From the NCBI GenBank assembly GCA_024234075.1, contig JACKOV010000008.1, forward strand, positions 20,271 to 84,270: 64,000 nucleotides of DNA. Direction: 5' to 3'. Both the position numbers and the translations under genes were made by a program. Position 1 is the first letter of the stretch, and every line of letters begins with the position of its first letter. This DNA comes from Nevskiaceae bacterium. GTDB lineage: Bacteria > Pseudomonadota > Gammaproteobacteria > Steroidobacterales > Steroidobacteraceae. The notes below the pieces were generated by a model that had not been told where the DNA came from, ran no database searches, and saw nothing but the letters and a program-made list of their open reading frames with translations. Below, piece by piece: positions 1 through 8,465 of this stretch.

Positions 1-1
1 C

Positions 2-1802
2 ATACTCACCCGGATCCAGGCGGGGACTTTCACGTTCGCCGACTTCTATGCTCGCCGCATCCGGCGGATCTTTCCGGCGCTTGCCGCTGTTCTTGTCGCC
101 TGCCTTCTTGCTGGCTGGCTCATCCTGTTTCCGGTGGACTATGAGCGCCTGGGTGGTCACGTCCTGGCGGGTGCCGCCTTCGTCTCGAATCTGGTTCTGT
201 GGCGGGAGTCCGGCTATTTCGATACGTCGTCGGAACTCAAGCCCCTCCTGCACCTGTGGTCGCTGGGAGTCGAGGAGCAGTTCTATCTCATCTGGCCGGT
301 GCTACTGGTTCTGGCGGCGCGATTCCTACATCGCATCCTGTGGGCTATCGTGGCCGTTGCCCTATTGTCGTTCGCCGCCAACTTGTTGCTGGTGGGCTCC
401 CACGCTTCGGCGGCGTTCTACCTGCCCATTACCCGCTTCTGGGAGTTGATGCTGGGCAGCATGCTGGCCTACGCTCAAGTGTTTAGTACCCCCCCTTGGC
501 TGTGCTTCCGGGCCGCAGCAGCCGACGCGCTCCGTCATCTCTCTGGTGGGTCTTGGGCTACTTCTCGCGGCTCTGACGTCAATCCGCGCCTCGGGGGAGT
601 TCCCCGGCTGGTGGGCATTGCTGCCTACGTTGGGCGCCACTCTGCTCATCGCCGCCGGCCCGGGGGCCTTCGTGAACCGGCTGCTCTCCCGGCCAGTGCT
701 CGTCTGGATAGGGCTGATTAGCTACCCACTGTATCTTTGGCATTGGCCGCTACTTACCTTCGCGCGCATCCTGCATGGGGAGATTCCCCCGGCGGCGGTG
801 CGGATTCTGCTGCTGCTCGCCAGCGTATTGCTGGCGCAGGCCACGTACGCGTGGCTCGAACGACCGATTCGGGCACATGGCCGGCGCAATGTCTGGGCCA
901 CGCCTGGCTTTTCCGCCGCCATGGTGGTGGTGGCGCTGGCCGGCGCCCTGGTTTTCGCGAACCGGCTGCAGTCGGCCTCGGCTTCGGTTCCACACGTGGC
1001 GAACGTATCCGAGGCATCGTTGGATTGGGAGGGTGGCAAGAACGGTCGGTTGCCCGGCGACAGTCCGCGCGCGGTGATGTTCTTCGGCGACAGCCACATG
1101 CAGCAGTACTGGCCACGGATTAAGGCCGTTATGGATACGCACCAGCAGCCCGTTCGCACGGTGGTGTTCCACGCCAGGGGCGGATGTGCCCCCATTCCGG
1201 AAATCGAACGGCGAGGCTATGGGTGTCCTGAGTTCGTTGACGCGGGCTTCGCACGTGCAGCGGAGGCCGATGTCGATATCGTGGTGATCGCTGCTTCCTG
1301 GATGGGTCTACGCGGCCGTTCCGACCTATCCCGCGTGAGCGACGGGCAGCTACTAGATCTGCAGGGTGCGGACGAACAATGGGTATTCGATCGTCTGGAG
1401 AAGGCGCTTGAGACCCTGCAACGCCAGGGCAAGACCGTGGTCATCGTCCTCTCTTCACCCCGTGATGAGACGCTGGATCCGGCTAAAATGCTGCGCAAGT
1501 CTGGCTTGCTCGGGTGGCGTGTTGAACTCAGTCCGCCCCTGTCCCGGCCGCAACTGGAGGCTTACGTAGCGCCCACCGACAACCGTCTGCGAGAGATGGC
1601 GCGGCGGCTCGGTGCAACTACGGTGAATCCGCTCGACACATTCTGTTCCGCCACGCACTGTCCTGCGCTGTCAGCCGAGGATGATCCGCTGTTCAAAGAT
1701 GCTACTCATATTCGGGCATCGGTCGTAAGAGACAAGTTTTCAGCGCTGGATCGCTTCATCTATCTGCCGGACGCAACTACGGCGCAGTTTCTCGGGTGCT
1801 GA
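2..1802 (+). pseudogene. O-acyltransferase (acyltransferase 3 + SGNH), 5'-partial, frameshifted
   Basis: Membrane acyltransferase of the OafA/YrhL type, which modifies surface polysaccharide with acyl groups. The reading frame is open from the first bases of the window (FYARRIRRIFPAL, typical near the N-terminus) and continues through several membrane helices to about 480. There a run of seven C (489-495) ends the match. The rest, including RPVLVWIGLISYPLYLWHWP and a C-terminal SGNH domain with FFGDSH near 1083 and DATH near 1700, lies one frame away. Removing one C rejoins both halves in a sensible loop between helices. The first ~40 residues lie outside the window. The break could be a sequencing error, a true mutation or a phase-variable tract. 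Family assignment is firm; functional state is not. Confidence 0.85.
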
Positions 1803-2011
1803 ATCGTACTTGGTAGCGACCCATGCCAGACGGCACCATACGGGAATGGAGAAAGCTCTCCCATCGGGATTCGATCGCAGCGCGGCATCACTCGTGCATG
1901 ACCCCAATATAGTCCGCGTGACCGGCGAAACCCCCATTCCGCGAAATCCCGTCTCCACGACATCCGTATGAACCTCAAGGCCGCGGCAGGGCGAAGCGGC
2001 AATCTGTATTG

Positions 2012-2033
2012 TAATTAACTGAAAAGTTAATTA
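2012..2033. promoter_or_regulatory. Inverted-repeat operator for the ArsR regulator
   Basis: TAATTAACT (2012-2020) and AGTTAATTA (2025-2033) are perfect inverted 9-bp arms around the 4-bp spacer GAAA. The site ends 15 bp before the arsR-type start codon, inside an AT-rich patch of an otherwise GC-rich region. Position and symmetry fit autoregulation by the ArsR homodimer; the binding itself is inferred. Confidence 0.75.
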
Positions 2034-2048
2034 TCTTGATGGTTAAAT

Positions 2049-2417
2049 ATGAGCAGTCATCTCGACCAGACCTTCGCGGCCCTTGCGGATCCGACCCGTC
2101 GGGCGATGCTCGCGCGGCTTGCTCAGGGAGAGGCCAGCGTCTCGGAACTCGCTGGGCCGTTCCTGGGCAGCATGAGCCTGCCTGCCGTGACCAAGCATCT
2201 GAAGGTGCTGGAGAACGCGGGCCTGGTCATCAAGACACGGGAGGCCCAATGGCGGCCTTGTCGCCTCAACGGCACGCCCCTCAAGGATGCGTCGAACTGG
2301 ATCGAGCAATACCGCCGCTTCTGGGAGGAAAGCTTCGATCGCCTGGATGCCTATCTCAAGACAGTGACCCGCAGCGACAAGGGCAGACACGATGGCCGCA
2401 AGAAAAAAAGCCGATGA
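2049..2417 (+). CDS. ArsR/SmtB-family transcriptional regulator
   Basis: A 122-residue winged-helix repressor. The N-terminal FAALADPTRRAMLARLAQGE and the recognition-helix region around LPAVTKHLKVLENAGLV are typical of the ArsR subgroup that lacks metal-binding cysteines and is paired with AHSA1/SRPBCC genes. The start at 2049 lies just after the perfect inverted repeat at 2012-2033. The gene overlaps the next one by 26 bp, so the two are almost certainly co-transcribed and translationally coupled. The Lys-rich C-terminal tail overlaps the start of the partner. The inducing signal cannot be read from the sequence. Confidence 0.92.
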   Translation: MSSHLDQTFAALADPTRRAMLARLAQGEASVSELAGPFLGSMSLPAVTKHLKVLENAGLVIKTREAQWRPCRLNGTPLKDASNWIEQYRRFWEESFDRLDAYLKTVTRSDKGRHDGRKKKSR

Positions 2418-3342
2418 GCTGACGATCGTCCGCGTCTACGAGGCTCCCGTGGCCGCGGTCTGGGATGCCTGGACCGATCCGCAGCAGGTGGCGCAATGGT
2501 GGGGGCCCCGTGGCTTCACCTTGACCACCCACAGCAAGGACTTGCGGGCCGGTGGGCACTGGGCCTACACGATGCATGGGCCCGACGGGACGGACTACCC
2601 GAACAAGACGATCTATCACGAAGTGAGCCTGCATCGACGTCTGGTCTATGACCATGGGGGTCACGACGAGCGGCCGCCGCTCTTTCGAGTGACCGTGGAT
2701 TTCATCGACCTCGGCGGCCAGACACGCATGGAAATGACCATGCGCTGCCCCACGCCCGAGGAAGCCGAGGCGACCCGCCGGTTCATCCAGAAGGCCGGTG
2801 GCCATGCCACCTGGGACCGTCTCGCGGAGTATCTCGAAGCCGCGGCGGACGGCCGGGATGTTTTTGTCATCAACCGGTCGTTCGATGCGGACATCGAAAC
2901 CCTGTTCAGCATGTGGGTGGATCCTCGGCACTTCGCCAGATGGATGGGGCCCGCAGGTTCCACGCTGTCTTTCCTGGAGGCCAAGGTCGAGCCTGGCGGC
3001 AGTTCCCGCTACGTGATGACGAGTGCCACGGGGCAAGTCATGTACGTGCAGCTGCGCTATCTGCAGATCGAGCCGGCGCACCGGCTGGTCTATGCCCAGA
3101 ACTTTTGCGATCGCGAGGGCAGGCTGGCAAAACCTCCGTTTGCGCCAACCTGGCCCGATGTCATGTTGATCACGGTGACGTTCGCCGCAGAAGGACCGGC
3201 GCAGACGCGGGTTACCGTGAGGTCGGAGATCGATGGCACTGCCACGGAAATCGAACGCCGGACGTTCCGCGAAGCCAAGCCCGGCATGACGGCTGGCTGG
3301 ACAGAGGCTTTCGACAAGCTCGACGCCAGCCTGCTCGCGTGA
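2392..3342 (+). CDS. Tandem AHSA1-type SRPBCC protein
   Basis: A 316-residue cytosolic protein made of two SRPBCC (START-like) domains of the AHSA1 type. The first runs from about residue 8 to 150 (VYEAPVAAVWDAWTDPQQVAQWWGP) and the second from about 160 to 315 (RSFDADIETLFSMWVDPRHFARWMGP). The usual AHSA1 protein is a single domain of ~150 residues, so this is a natural fusion or tandem duplication. These domains form hydrophobic ligand cavities; the ligand is unknown. It is the second gene of the arsR-SRPBCC unit and overlaps the regulator. ArsR-AHSA1 pairs are common in proteobacteria without a firm function. Confidence 0.88.
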   Translation: MAARKKADELTIVRVYEAPVAAVWDAWTDPQQVAQWWGPRGFTLTTHSKDLRAGGHWAYTMHGPDGTDYPNKTIYHEVSLHRRLVYDHGGHDERPPLFRVTVDFIDLGGQTRMEMTMRCPTPEEAEATRRFIQKAGGHATWDRLAEYLEAAADGRDVFVINRSFDADIETLFSMWVDPRHFARWMGPAGSTLSFLEAKVEPGGSSRYVMTSATGQVMYVQLRYLQIEPAHRLVYAQNFCDREGRLAKPPFAPTWPDVMLITVTFAAEGPAQTRVTVRSEIDGTATEIERRTFREAKPGMTAGWTEAFDKLDASLLA

Positions 3343-3363
3343 TCGAGCAGGCCGCTGCGGTGC

Positions 3364-3747
3364 TCAAGTCGTGAAAAAGTGCCGCACGGCGTACATGCCG
3401 GCAAACATGGCGCCGACCGCGCAAACCACCGAAGACATCGCATACAGCGCGGCTACGGCGGTTGCGCCCCGCTCGTGCAAGAGCCCGACTTCGAGCGAGA
3501 AGGCAGAGAACGTGGTGAAGCCTCCGAGAATGCCGGTGAGGAGGAACAGCCGCAGGCTGGCTGGCAGCTGCGTGCGCAGCGCGAACCACTCGGCCAGCAC
3601 CCCGATCAGCAGGGAGCCGAGCACGTTGATGCAGAACGTGCCCCAGGGATAACGCGCTCCCGCAAAATGCATCGACAGCAGATTGACGCCGTGGCGCGCA
3701 GCGGAGCCGAGGCCACCGCCCAGGAACACGATCAGGAAACCATTCAT
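3364..3747 (-). CDS. crcB: Fluoride exporter CrcB (Fluc)
   Basis: A 127-residue membrane protein with four predicted helices that exports fluoride as a dual-topology dimer. GGGLGSAARHGVN near the N-terminus, the GTFCINVLGS stretch and GFTTFSAFSLEV are family signatures. The frame stays open far upstream, but that extension runs through the fluoride aptamer, so ATG at 3747 is the correct start; length then equals the family norm. A G-rich stretch just upstream may serve as ribosome binding site. Expression is expected to be induced by fluoride through the riboswitch at 3838-3889. Confidence 0.95.
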   Translation of the reverse strand: MNGFLIVFLGGGLGSAARHGVNLLSMHFAGARYPWGTFCINVLGSLLIGVLAEWFALRTQLPASLRLFLLTGILGGFTTFSAFSLEVGLLHERGATAVAALYAMSSVVCAVGAMFAGMYAVRHFFTT

Positions 3748-3837
3748 GGCAAAACCCCCAGTCGATGCATTACAACGGTTGGTGCGGCTCTGCCTGGGAG
3801 TGCGATCCCACCGCAAGCAGACGCAGCGCGTTCTCGC

Positions 3838-3889
3838 AGCAGGAGCTATCAGCCCTCGACGGGCGGTTATCGGGAAGCCCCATTCCCAT
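3838..3889 (-). promoter_or_regulatory. Fluoride riboswitch (crcB motif) aptamer
   Basis: Read on the minus strand, the element has the conserved ATAACCGCC, a hairpin with GCCC (loop GTCGA) GGGC, and GGCTGATAGCTCCTGC, all in the order of the crcB-motif consensus. The stem at 3872-3887 is capped by GGGGCT (complement of 3876-3881), which can pair with AGCTCC (complement of 3842-3847). This is the pseudoknot of the fluoride aptamer. About 90 bases separate it from the crcB start and would hold the expression platform. Sequence, fold and gene context agree. Confidence 0.93.
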
Positions 3890-3967
3890 CTTGTCGCGAA
3901 GGATTCTAGCAGTTGTCGCGGGGGTCTGGGCACGGCCCCCGACGGTGCAGCACAGCGGCAGTGACCC

Positions 3968-5326
3968 ATGGTCGGTGACCCGAACCTGCCCGAGGCGCTT
4001 GCTGTCCCCGGCGTGCCGGGGTCTTCGTATCCCGTGCGCTCCGGAAATGCGCTGCAGCCATGGATCGACGGGGAGCCTGCATTCCGACGCATCTGCCAGG
4101 CCATCGATGCCGCGCGTCGGAGCATCTGGGTGACCGTGACCTTCATGTGGGCGGATTTCCGGATGCCGGATGGTCGAGGGTCGGCGCTGGAGGTCCTGAG
4201 TCGTGCTGCCGCGCGAGGGCTCGATGTTCGCCTGATTTGCTGGCGGCCGGATCCTCAGACCGCGGCTCTCGAAGAGCATGCCTTCTGGGGCTCGCCGGAA
4301 CATCATCGCCTGCTTGGTGCGAGCGACTCCGCCATTCGTATCCGTTGGGATCGCGCTCAGCCCGGGTTCTGCCAGCATCAGAAAAGCTGGCTGATCGATG
4401 CTGGCACGGACGGGGAGTGCTGTTTCGTGGGTGGGATCAATCTCAACCCCCACTCGATGGTGGCTCCCGGTCACCGGGGCGAAGGGCAGAATCACGATGC
4501 CTACCTGGAGTTGTCCGGTCCATCGGTGGTCGACGTCCATCACAACTTCGTGCAGCGCTGGAACGAGGCGAGCGAACGCGATCAGGCGGATGGTCGATGG
4601 GGATCGGGCAGCGAGACCGATCTGCCTTTCCCGACGCAAGTGCCGGATCGGCGCGGCGAGGTCGTCGTGCAAATCCAGAGAACGGTACCTTGCGGAAGGC
4701 TGCGCGACGGACGGGCCGTACCCGGTGCTGCACCGTTCGATATCGCGGCAGGCGAGCAGACGAATTTCGAGCAGTATTGCCGGGCAATCGCCGCGGCCCG
4801 TCGCTCGATCTATCTGGAGAACCAGCAGGCCGATGTACCGGAGATCGTCGAGGGGCTAGGTCGAGCGCTGCAGCGTGGTGTCGAGGTCGTGATGCTGGTG
4901 CCTGCCGCCGGCAGGATTCCGCCGCAATTGCTGGCGCTCGGCAGCCACGGCAATTTCACGCTGGCGGGCATTGCCGGGTTGGGGCTGGATGGGCGGCGCA
5001 AACCCGTCTGGGTTCACTCCAAGCTCATGGTCGTCGACGGCCGGTGGGGGACGCTGGGGTCCTGCAATCTGCATCGCTATTCGCTTTTCGGCAATTGCGA
5101 AATGAACGTGGCGTTCTGGGATGAACGCACGGCGCGCAGCCTGTTGTCCGGCTTGCTGCATGAGCATCTTGGCCGGGATGTTTCGGGGATGGATGATCGG
5201 GCTGCGCTGCGGCTGTTCCGCTCGGTTGCGGCGGCCAATCGCAGGCTGTTCGATGCCGGGCGGTCCGACTGGCAAGGCATCGCGTTCGATCTGCTGCCGC
5301 CGGCAACGGGTCTGTATCGTCCTTAA
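3968..5326 (+). CDS. Phospholipase D-like protein (two HKD motifs; cardiolipin-synthase-like)
   Basis: A 452-residue PLD-superfamily protein with two catalytic HKD-type motifs. One is HQKSWLID near residue 137, followed by CCFVGGINL. The other is HSKLMVVD near residue 350, followed by LGSCNLHRYS. Two motifs in one chain give one active site for phosphatidyl transfer or hydrolysis. No N-terminal membrane helices are seen, unlike classical cardiolipin synthase A, so it resembles ClsB/ClsC-type or soluble PLD proteins. It is divergent from crcB and its stop overlaps the convergent panE stop by 4 bp. Lipid substrate is not determined. Confidence 0.85.
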   Translation: MVGDPNLPEALAVPGVPGSSYPVRSGNALQPWIDGEPAFRRICQAIDAARRSIWVTVTFMWADFRMPDGRGSALEVLSRAAARGLDVRLICWRPDPQTAALEEHAFWGSPEHHRLLGASDSAIRIRWDRAQPGFCQHQKSWLIDAGTDGECCFVGGINLNPHSMVAPGHRGEGQNHDAYLELSGPSVVDVHHNFVQRWNEASERDQADGRWGSGSETDLPFPTQVPDRRGEVVVQIQRTVPCGRLRDGRAVPGAAPFDIAAGEQTNFEQYCRAIAAARRSIYLENQQADVPEIVEGLGRALQRGVEVVMLVPAAGRIPPQLLALGSHGNFTLAGIAGLGLDGRRKPVWVHSKLMVVDGRWGTLGSCNLHRYSLFGNCEMNVAFWDERTARSLLSGLLHEHLGRDVSGMDDRAALRLFRSVAAANRRLFDAGRSDWQGIAFDLLPPATGLYRP

Positions 5327-6231
5327 GCCACCGGTGTTGCAGGCAGCCGGTCGTCTTTGATCTTGATCAGGCCATGCAGCAGGCCGTTGACCGGGGTGGC
5401 GACACCCAGGCGCTCGCCTTCGCGTACGACGTGGCCATTGATGAAGTCGATTTCGCTGCGTCGCCCGCGGGCCACATCGAGCGCCGTGGAGGAGCGCTGC
5501 CCGGCCATGCTGCGCGAGATCTCGAAGGTGTCGTCCCAGATGTGTTCAGGAAGCGTGATGCCTGCGGCCTCGGCGACGCGGCGGCATTCATCGACGGCGG
5601 CGCGCATTGCGGCGACGACGCCGGGTCGCAGGACCATTTCGCCGTAGGGAAATTGCGTCAATGCGGACAGGGCGTTGTAGGCGCAGTTGATGGTCAGCTT
5701 GATCCACAGCGTTTCGTGGATGCGCGTGCTCACCGTGGTCGGTATGCCTGCGGCGCTCAGTATTGCCGCAGTGGATTCGCTGGTCGCGGCGGGGCCCAGC
5801 ACCAGTTCGCTGCGGCCGTGATGCACGACATGCCCCGGCCCGGCCATGCCCGCGGCGACATAGACCGCGACCGGTATCGCGGCACGTTGCAGCACCCGTG
5901 TCAGGCGCTCGGCATTGTCCACGCCGTTCTGCAGGCACAGCACGGTGGCCTGCGGGGCCAGGAAAGGCGCCATCGCGGCGCCGGCCGCTTCGGTCTGGCC
6001 GGACTTCACGCAAAACAGCACCAGCTGGGCGTCCTGCACGGCCTCGGCCGAGAGCTCGGCCTGCAGCGGCAGGAACTGATCGAGCTGTGCCATCTGCAGG
6101 TGCAGGCCGTGGCCGCGCACGGCCTCGACCAGCGCAGGGCGGCCGATCAGGACCACGTCGTGGCCGGCGCGGTGCAGCAGGGCACCGAAGAAGCAGCCGA
6201 CCGCACCAGCTCCCATGACTGCGATTTTCAA
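5323..6231 (-). CDS. panE: 2-dehydropantoate 2-reductase
   Basis: A 302-residue ketopantoate reductase that uses NADPH to make pantoate for coenzyme A synthesis. The N-terminal MGAGAVGCFFGALLHRAGHDV is the nucleotide-binding fold, quoted here in part, and NCAYNALSALT together with the substrate-domain lysine (WIKLTINC) fits the family. The start codon is TTG at 6231, preceded by AGGAG at good spacing; no ATG gives the full Rossmann strand. Several paralogues of this fold act on other 2-oxo acids, so PanE is the likely but not the only reading. Confidence 0.85.
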   Translation of the reverse strand: MKIAVMGAGAVGCFFGALLHRAGHDVVLIGRPALVEAVRGHGLHLQMAQLDQFLPLQAELSAEAVQDAQLVLFCVKSGQTEAAGAAMAPFLAPQATVLCLQNGVDNAERLTRVLQRAAIPVAVYVAAGMAGPGHVVHHGRSELVLGPAATSESTAAILSAAGIPTTVSTRIHETLWIKLTINCAYNALSALTQFPYGEMVLRPGVVAAMRAAVDECRRVAEAAGITLPEHIWDDTFEISRSMAGQRSSTALDVARGRRSEIDFINGHVVREGERLGVATPVNGLLHGLIKIKDDRLPATPVA

Positions 6232-6359
6232 GCGTGCTCCTGCGGCAGACCGGAACGGACGGTCCTCGAAGATCCAGCCGGCAGGCGAATGGCGGGGGGA
6301 GGAGCCGGATCCACGTTAACATTCCGGGACGCGGCGGTTCCAGCGGTAGACTCCCTGCC

Positions 6360-6725
6360 ATGCAAGCAAGATTCGCATCTCCGGCTCTGGTCGCCATCGG
6401 TCTGCTCACGCTGTCGAACGTGTTCATGACCTTCGCGTGGTATGCGCATCTGAAGAATCTGTCGAGCCGGCCGTGGTTCCTGGCTGCACTGGCGAGCTGG
6501 GGGATCGCGCTGTTCGAGTACTTGCTGCAGGTACCTGCCAATCGTGCGGGTTACACGGTTTTCAGCCTGCCCCAGCTGAAGATCCTGCAGGAAATCATCA
6601 CGCTGGTCGTATTCGTCCCGTTCGCGATTTTCTACATGCGCACCCCGATCAAGCTGGATTACCTGTGGGCGGGTCTGTGCATGGTGGCTGCCGCCTGGTT
6701 CATGTTCCGCGGCCCTTCAGCATGA
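6360..6725 (+). CDS. DUF486 / DMT-superfamily small membrane protein
   Basis: A 121-residue protein with about four membrane helices, ending in WAGLCMVAAAWFMFRG. The motifs FMTFAWYAHLKNL and EYLLQVPANRAGY are characteristic of the DUF486 family, whose role is unknown; it is grouped with drug/metabolite transporters. The frame is open 126 bp further upstream, but ATG 6360 starts the first hydrophobic helix as in relatives. The stop overlaps the cytochrome b561 start (ATGA), indicating co-translation. Confidence 0.85.
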   Translation: MQARFASPALVAIGLLTLSNVFMTFAWYAHLKNLSSRPWFLAALASWGIALFEYLLQVPANRAGYTVFSLPQLKILQEIITLVVFVPFAIFYMRTPIKLDYLWAGLCMVAAAWFMFRGPSA

Positions 6726-7255
6726 GCGCAACCCATTACACCCGTACTGCCGTGGCGTTGCACTGGTCGATCGCCGGCCTGGTGTTCGCCGCGCTTTTCG
6801 TGGGCTGGACGATGACGGACATGGCCTTCAGCCCCGCACGGCTCAAGGTCTACAACTACCACAAATGGATCGGTGTCACGGTACTGGCGCTGGCCTCGGC
6901 GCGGATCGCGTGGCGGCTGACGCACCAGGCGCCACCGCTGCTGCCGATGCCCCGCTGGCAGCAGATCGCGGCCCATGCCGGGCATGGGTTGCTCTACCTG
7001 CTGACGCTGGCCGTACCGCTGGCGGGCTGGATCTACAGCAATGCGGCCGGCTATCCGGTCGTCTATCTGGGTAAACTGCCGTTGCCGAATCTCGTCGAGC
7101 GGGACCGGGATCTGGCCGCGATATGGGTCGAGGTCCACGGCAGCCTTGCGCTGTTGCTGGCGGCCGTGGTTGCGGTACATGTGCTGGCGGCGTTGCAGCA
7201 TCATTTCTTTGGCCGGGATGCCATGCTGCGCCGCATGTGGAGCTGGCGCAGGTGA
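6722..7255 (+). CDS. Cytochrome b561 family protein
   Basis: A 177-residue inner-membrane cytochrome with four helices. Conserved histidines that can ligate two b hemes are in helix 1 (ALHWSIAGL), after YNYHKWIG, in AAHAGHGLLYLL and in the last helix (VAVHVLAALQHHF). These proteins pass electrons from quinol to acceptors. It is followed by two YceI genes, a conserved arrangement in proteobacteria (b561 plus YceI), which suggests a shared role with lipid-binding periplasmic carriers, possibly of isoprenoid quinones. ATG 6722 overlaps the upstream stop. Confidence 0.92.
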   Translation: MSATHYTRTAVALHWSIAGLVFAALFVGWTMTDMAFSPARLKVYNYHKWIGVTVLALASARIAWRLTHQAPPLLPMPRWQQIAAHAGHGLLYLLTLAVPLAGWIYSNAAGYPVVYLGKLPLPNLVERDRDLAAIWVEVHGSLALLLAAVVAVHVLAALQHHFFGRDAMLRRMWSWRR

Positions 7256-7278
7256 GCGGGATGACAAGGAGCGGGTGG

Positions 7279-7830
7279 ATGCGAACGGGATCCGGGGTGG
7301 TCGCAGCACTGCTGATGCTGATCGCAGGCACGTTGTCGGCAGCGGGTCTCGAGGTCGGACCGGTGGGCGGCGGCAGCCTGACGGCGACCTTCAAACAGGC
7401 GGGTGTCGCGGTCGAGTCGCCGTTTACCCGGTTCAGTGGCAGCATCGACTACGACCCCGGCAAGGTCGCTGCGGCCGTTGCCCTGATCGAAGTCGAAACC
7501 GCGAGCCTCGACATCGGCGATCCGGCCTTCAATGCCGAGCTGGCGAAGAAATCATGGTTCGACAGCGCGGCGCATCCGAAAGCCGTATTCCGGTCCACCG
7601 CCATCAAGCCGCTGGCCGCGAACCGTTTCGAGGCAGTCGGCACGCTGGCGATCAAGGGCAGGACGCAAACCATCGTGGTGCCGGTCATTGTGAGCCAGAA
7701 GCCGGCCGGCACGGTGTTCGACGGCACTTTCAGCATTTCCCGCAAGGCCTTCGGTATCGGCGATCCGCTCTGGGACGAGGTGCTGGAGGATCAGGTCATC
7801 GTGAAATTCCATCTGGTGGCGGGTCGCTAG
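7279..7830 (+). CDS. YceI-family periplasmic protein (first copy)
   Basis: A 183-residue secreted lipocalin-like protein. The signal peptide is MRTGSGVVAALLMLIAGTLSAAG. The YceI domain follows, with FTRFSGSIDYDP, SWFDSAAHPKAVFRST and KRTQTI-like core (GRTQTIVVPV). ATG 7279 is chosen over 7261 because AAGGAG lies seven bases before it. The YceI fold binds polyisoprenoids in its barrel. The order b561-YceI-YceI implies a periplasmic carrier or redox function. Confidence 0.88.
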   Translation: MRTGSGVVAALLMLIAGTLSAAGLEVGPVGGGSLTATFKQAGVAVESPFTRFSGSIDYDPGKVAAAVALIEVETASLDIGDPAFNAELAKKSWFDSAAHPKAVFRSTAIKPLAANRFEAVGTLAIKGRTQTIVVPVIVSQKPAGTVFDGTFSISRKAFGIGDPLWDEVLEDQVIVKFHLVAGR

Positions 7831-7867
7831 ACCGCACCCGACCACCGCGCATCACAAGGAGCCCGAC

Positions 7868-8443
7868 ATGTACCGAAAGACCGCAACCCTGATCCTGGCG
7901 ACCGTAGCCGCCGCTGCGGGGGCTGCGCCGGCCACCTACAACATCGACCCGGAACACACCTATCCGGCCTTCGAGGCCGATCACATGGGCGGGCTGTCGG
8001 TGTGGCGCGGCAAGTTCAATCACACCACTGGCAAGGTGGTGCTGGATGTCGCGGCCAAGACCGGCCAGATCGACGTGACGGTGGACGTGGCCTCGATCGA
8101 TTTCGGCCACGACAAGCTCAACGAGCACGCGCTGGGCGCGGACATGTTCGATGTGGCCAAGCATCCGGTGGCCACCTACAAAGGCCGGATCAGCAAGTGG
8201 GAGGGCGACCGGCCGGTCGAGGTGGACGGGGAGTTCACCTTGAAGGGCGTGACCCGGCCGCTGAAGCTCGCGATCGACAGCTTCCTGTGCAAGCCCAATC
8301 CGATGACCCGTCGCGAGACCTGCGGTGCCGATGCCTCGGCCACGTTCCAGCGCGATGCTTTCGGGGTCGACTACGGCAAGGATTTCGGATTCAAGATGGA
8401 CACCCGGATCCTGATCTCGATCGAGGCGGTGAAAGCCGACTAG
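7868..8443 (+). CDS. YceI-family periplasmic protein (second copy)
   Basis: A 191-residue YceI protein with an N-terminal signal peptide (ATLILATVAAAAGAAPA). It is the more canonical copy: IDPEHTYPAFEADHMGG, DMFDVAKHPVATYKG and LKGVTRPLKLAID match the family closely. A CKPNPMTRRETCGAD loop with two cysteines may form a disulfide. It lies 37 bp after the first copy, with AAGGAG before the start. The two copies differ enough in sequence that this is an old duplication rather than a recent one. Confidence 0.92.
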   Translation: MYRKTATLILATVAAAAGAAPATYNIDPEHTYPAFEADHMGGLSVWRGKFNHTTGKVVLDVAAKTGQIDVTVDVASIDFGHDKLNEHALGADMFDVAKHPVATYKGRISKWEGDRPVEVDGEFTLKGVTRPLKLAIDSFLCKPNPMTRRETCGADASATFQRDAFGVDYGKDFGFKMDTRILISIEAVKAD

Positions 8444-8465
8444 CCTTTCCGCGGGAGCACGGCTC

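Noticed and set aside
3748..4146. N-terminal extension of CrcB
   Set aside because: The extension would translate through the fluoride aptamer and the divergent promoter region, and has no similarity to CrcB.
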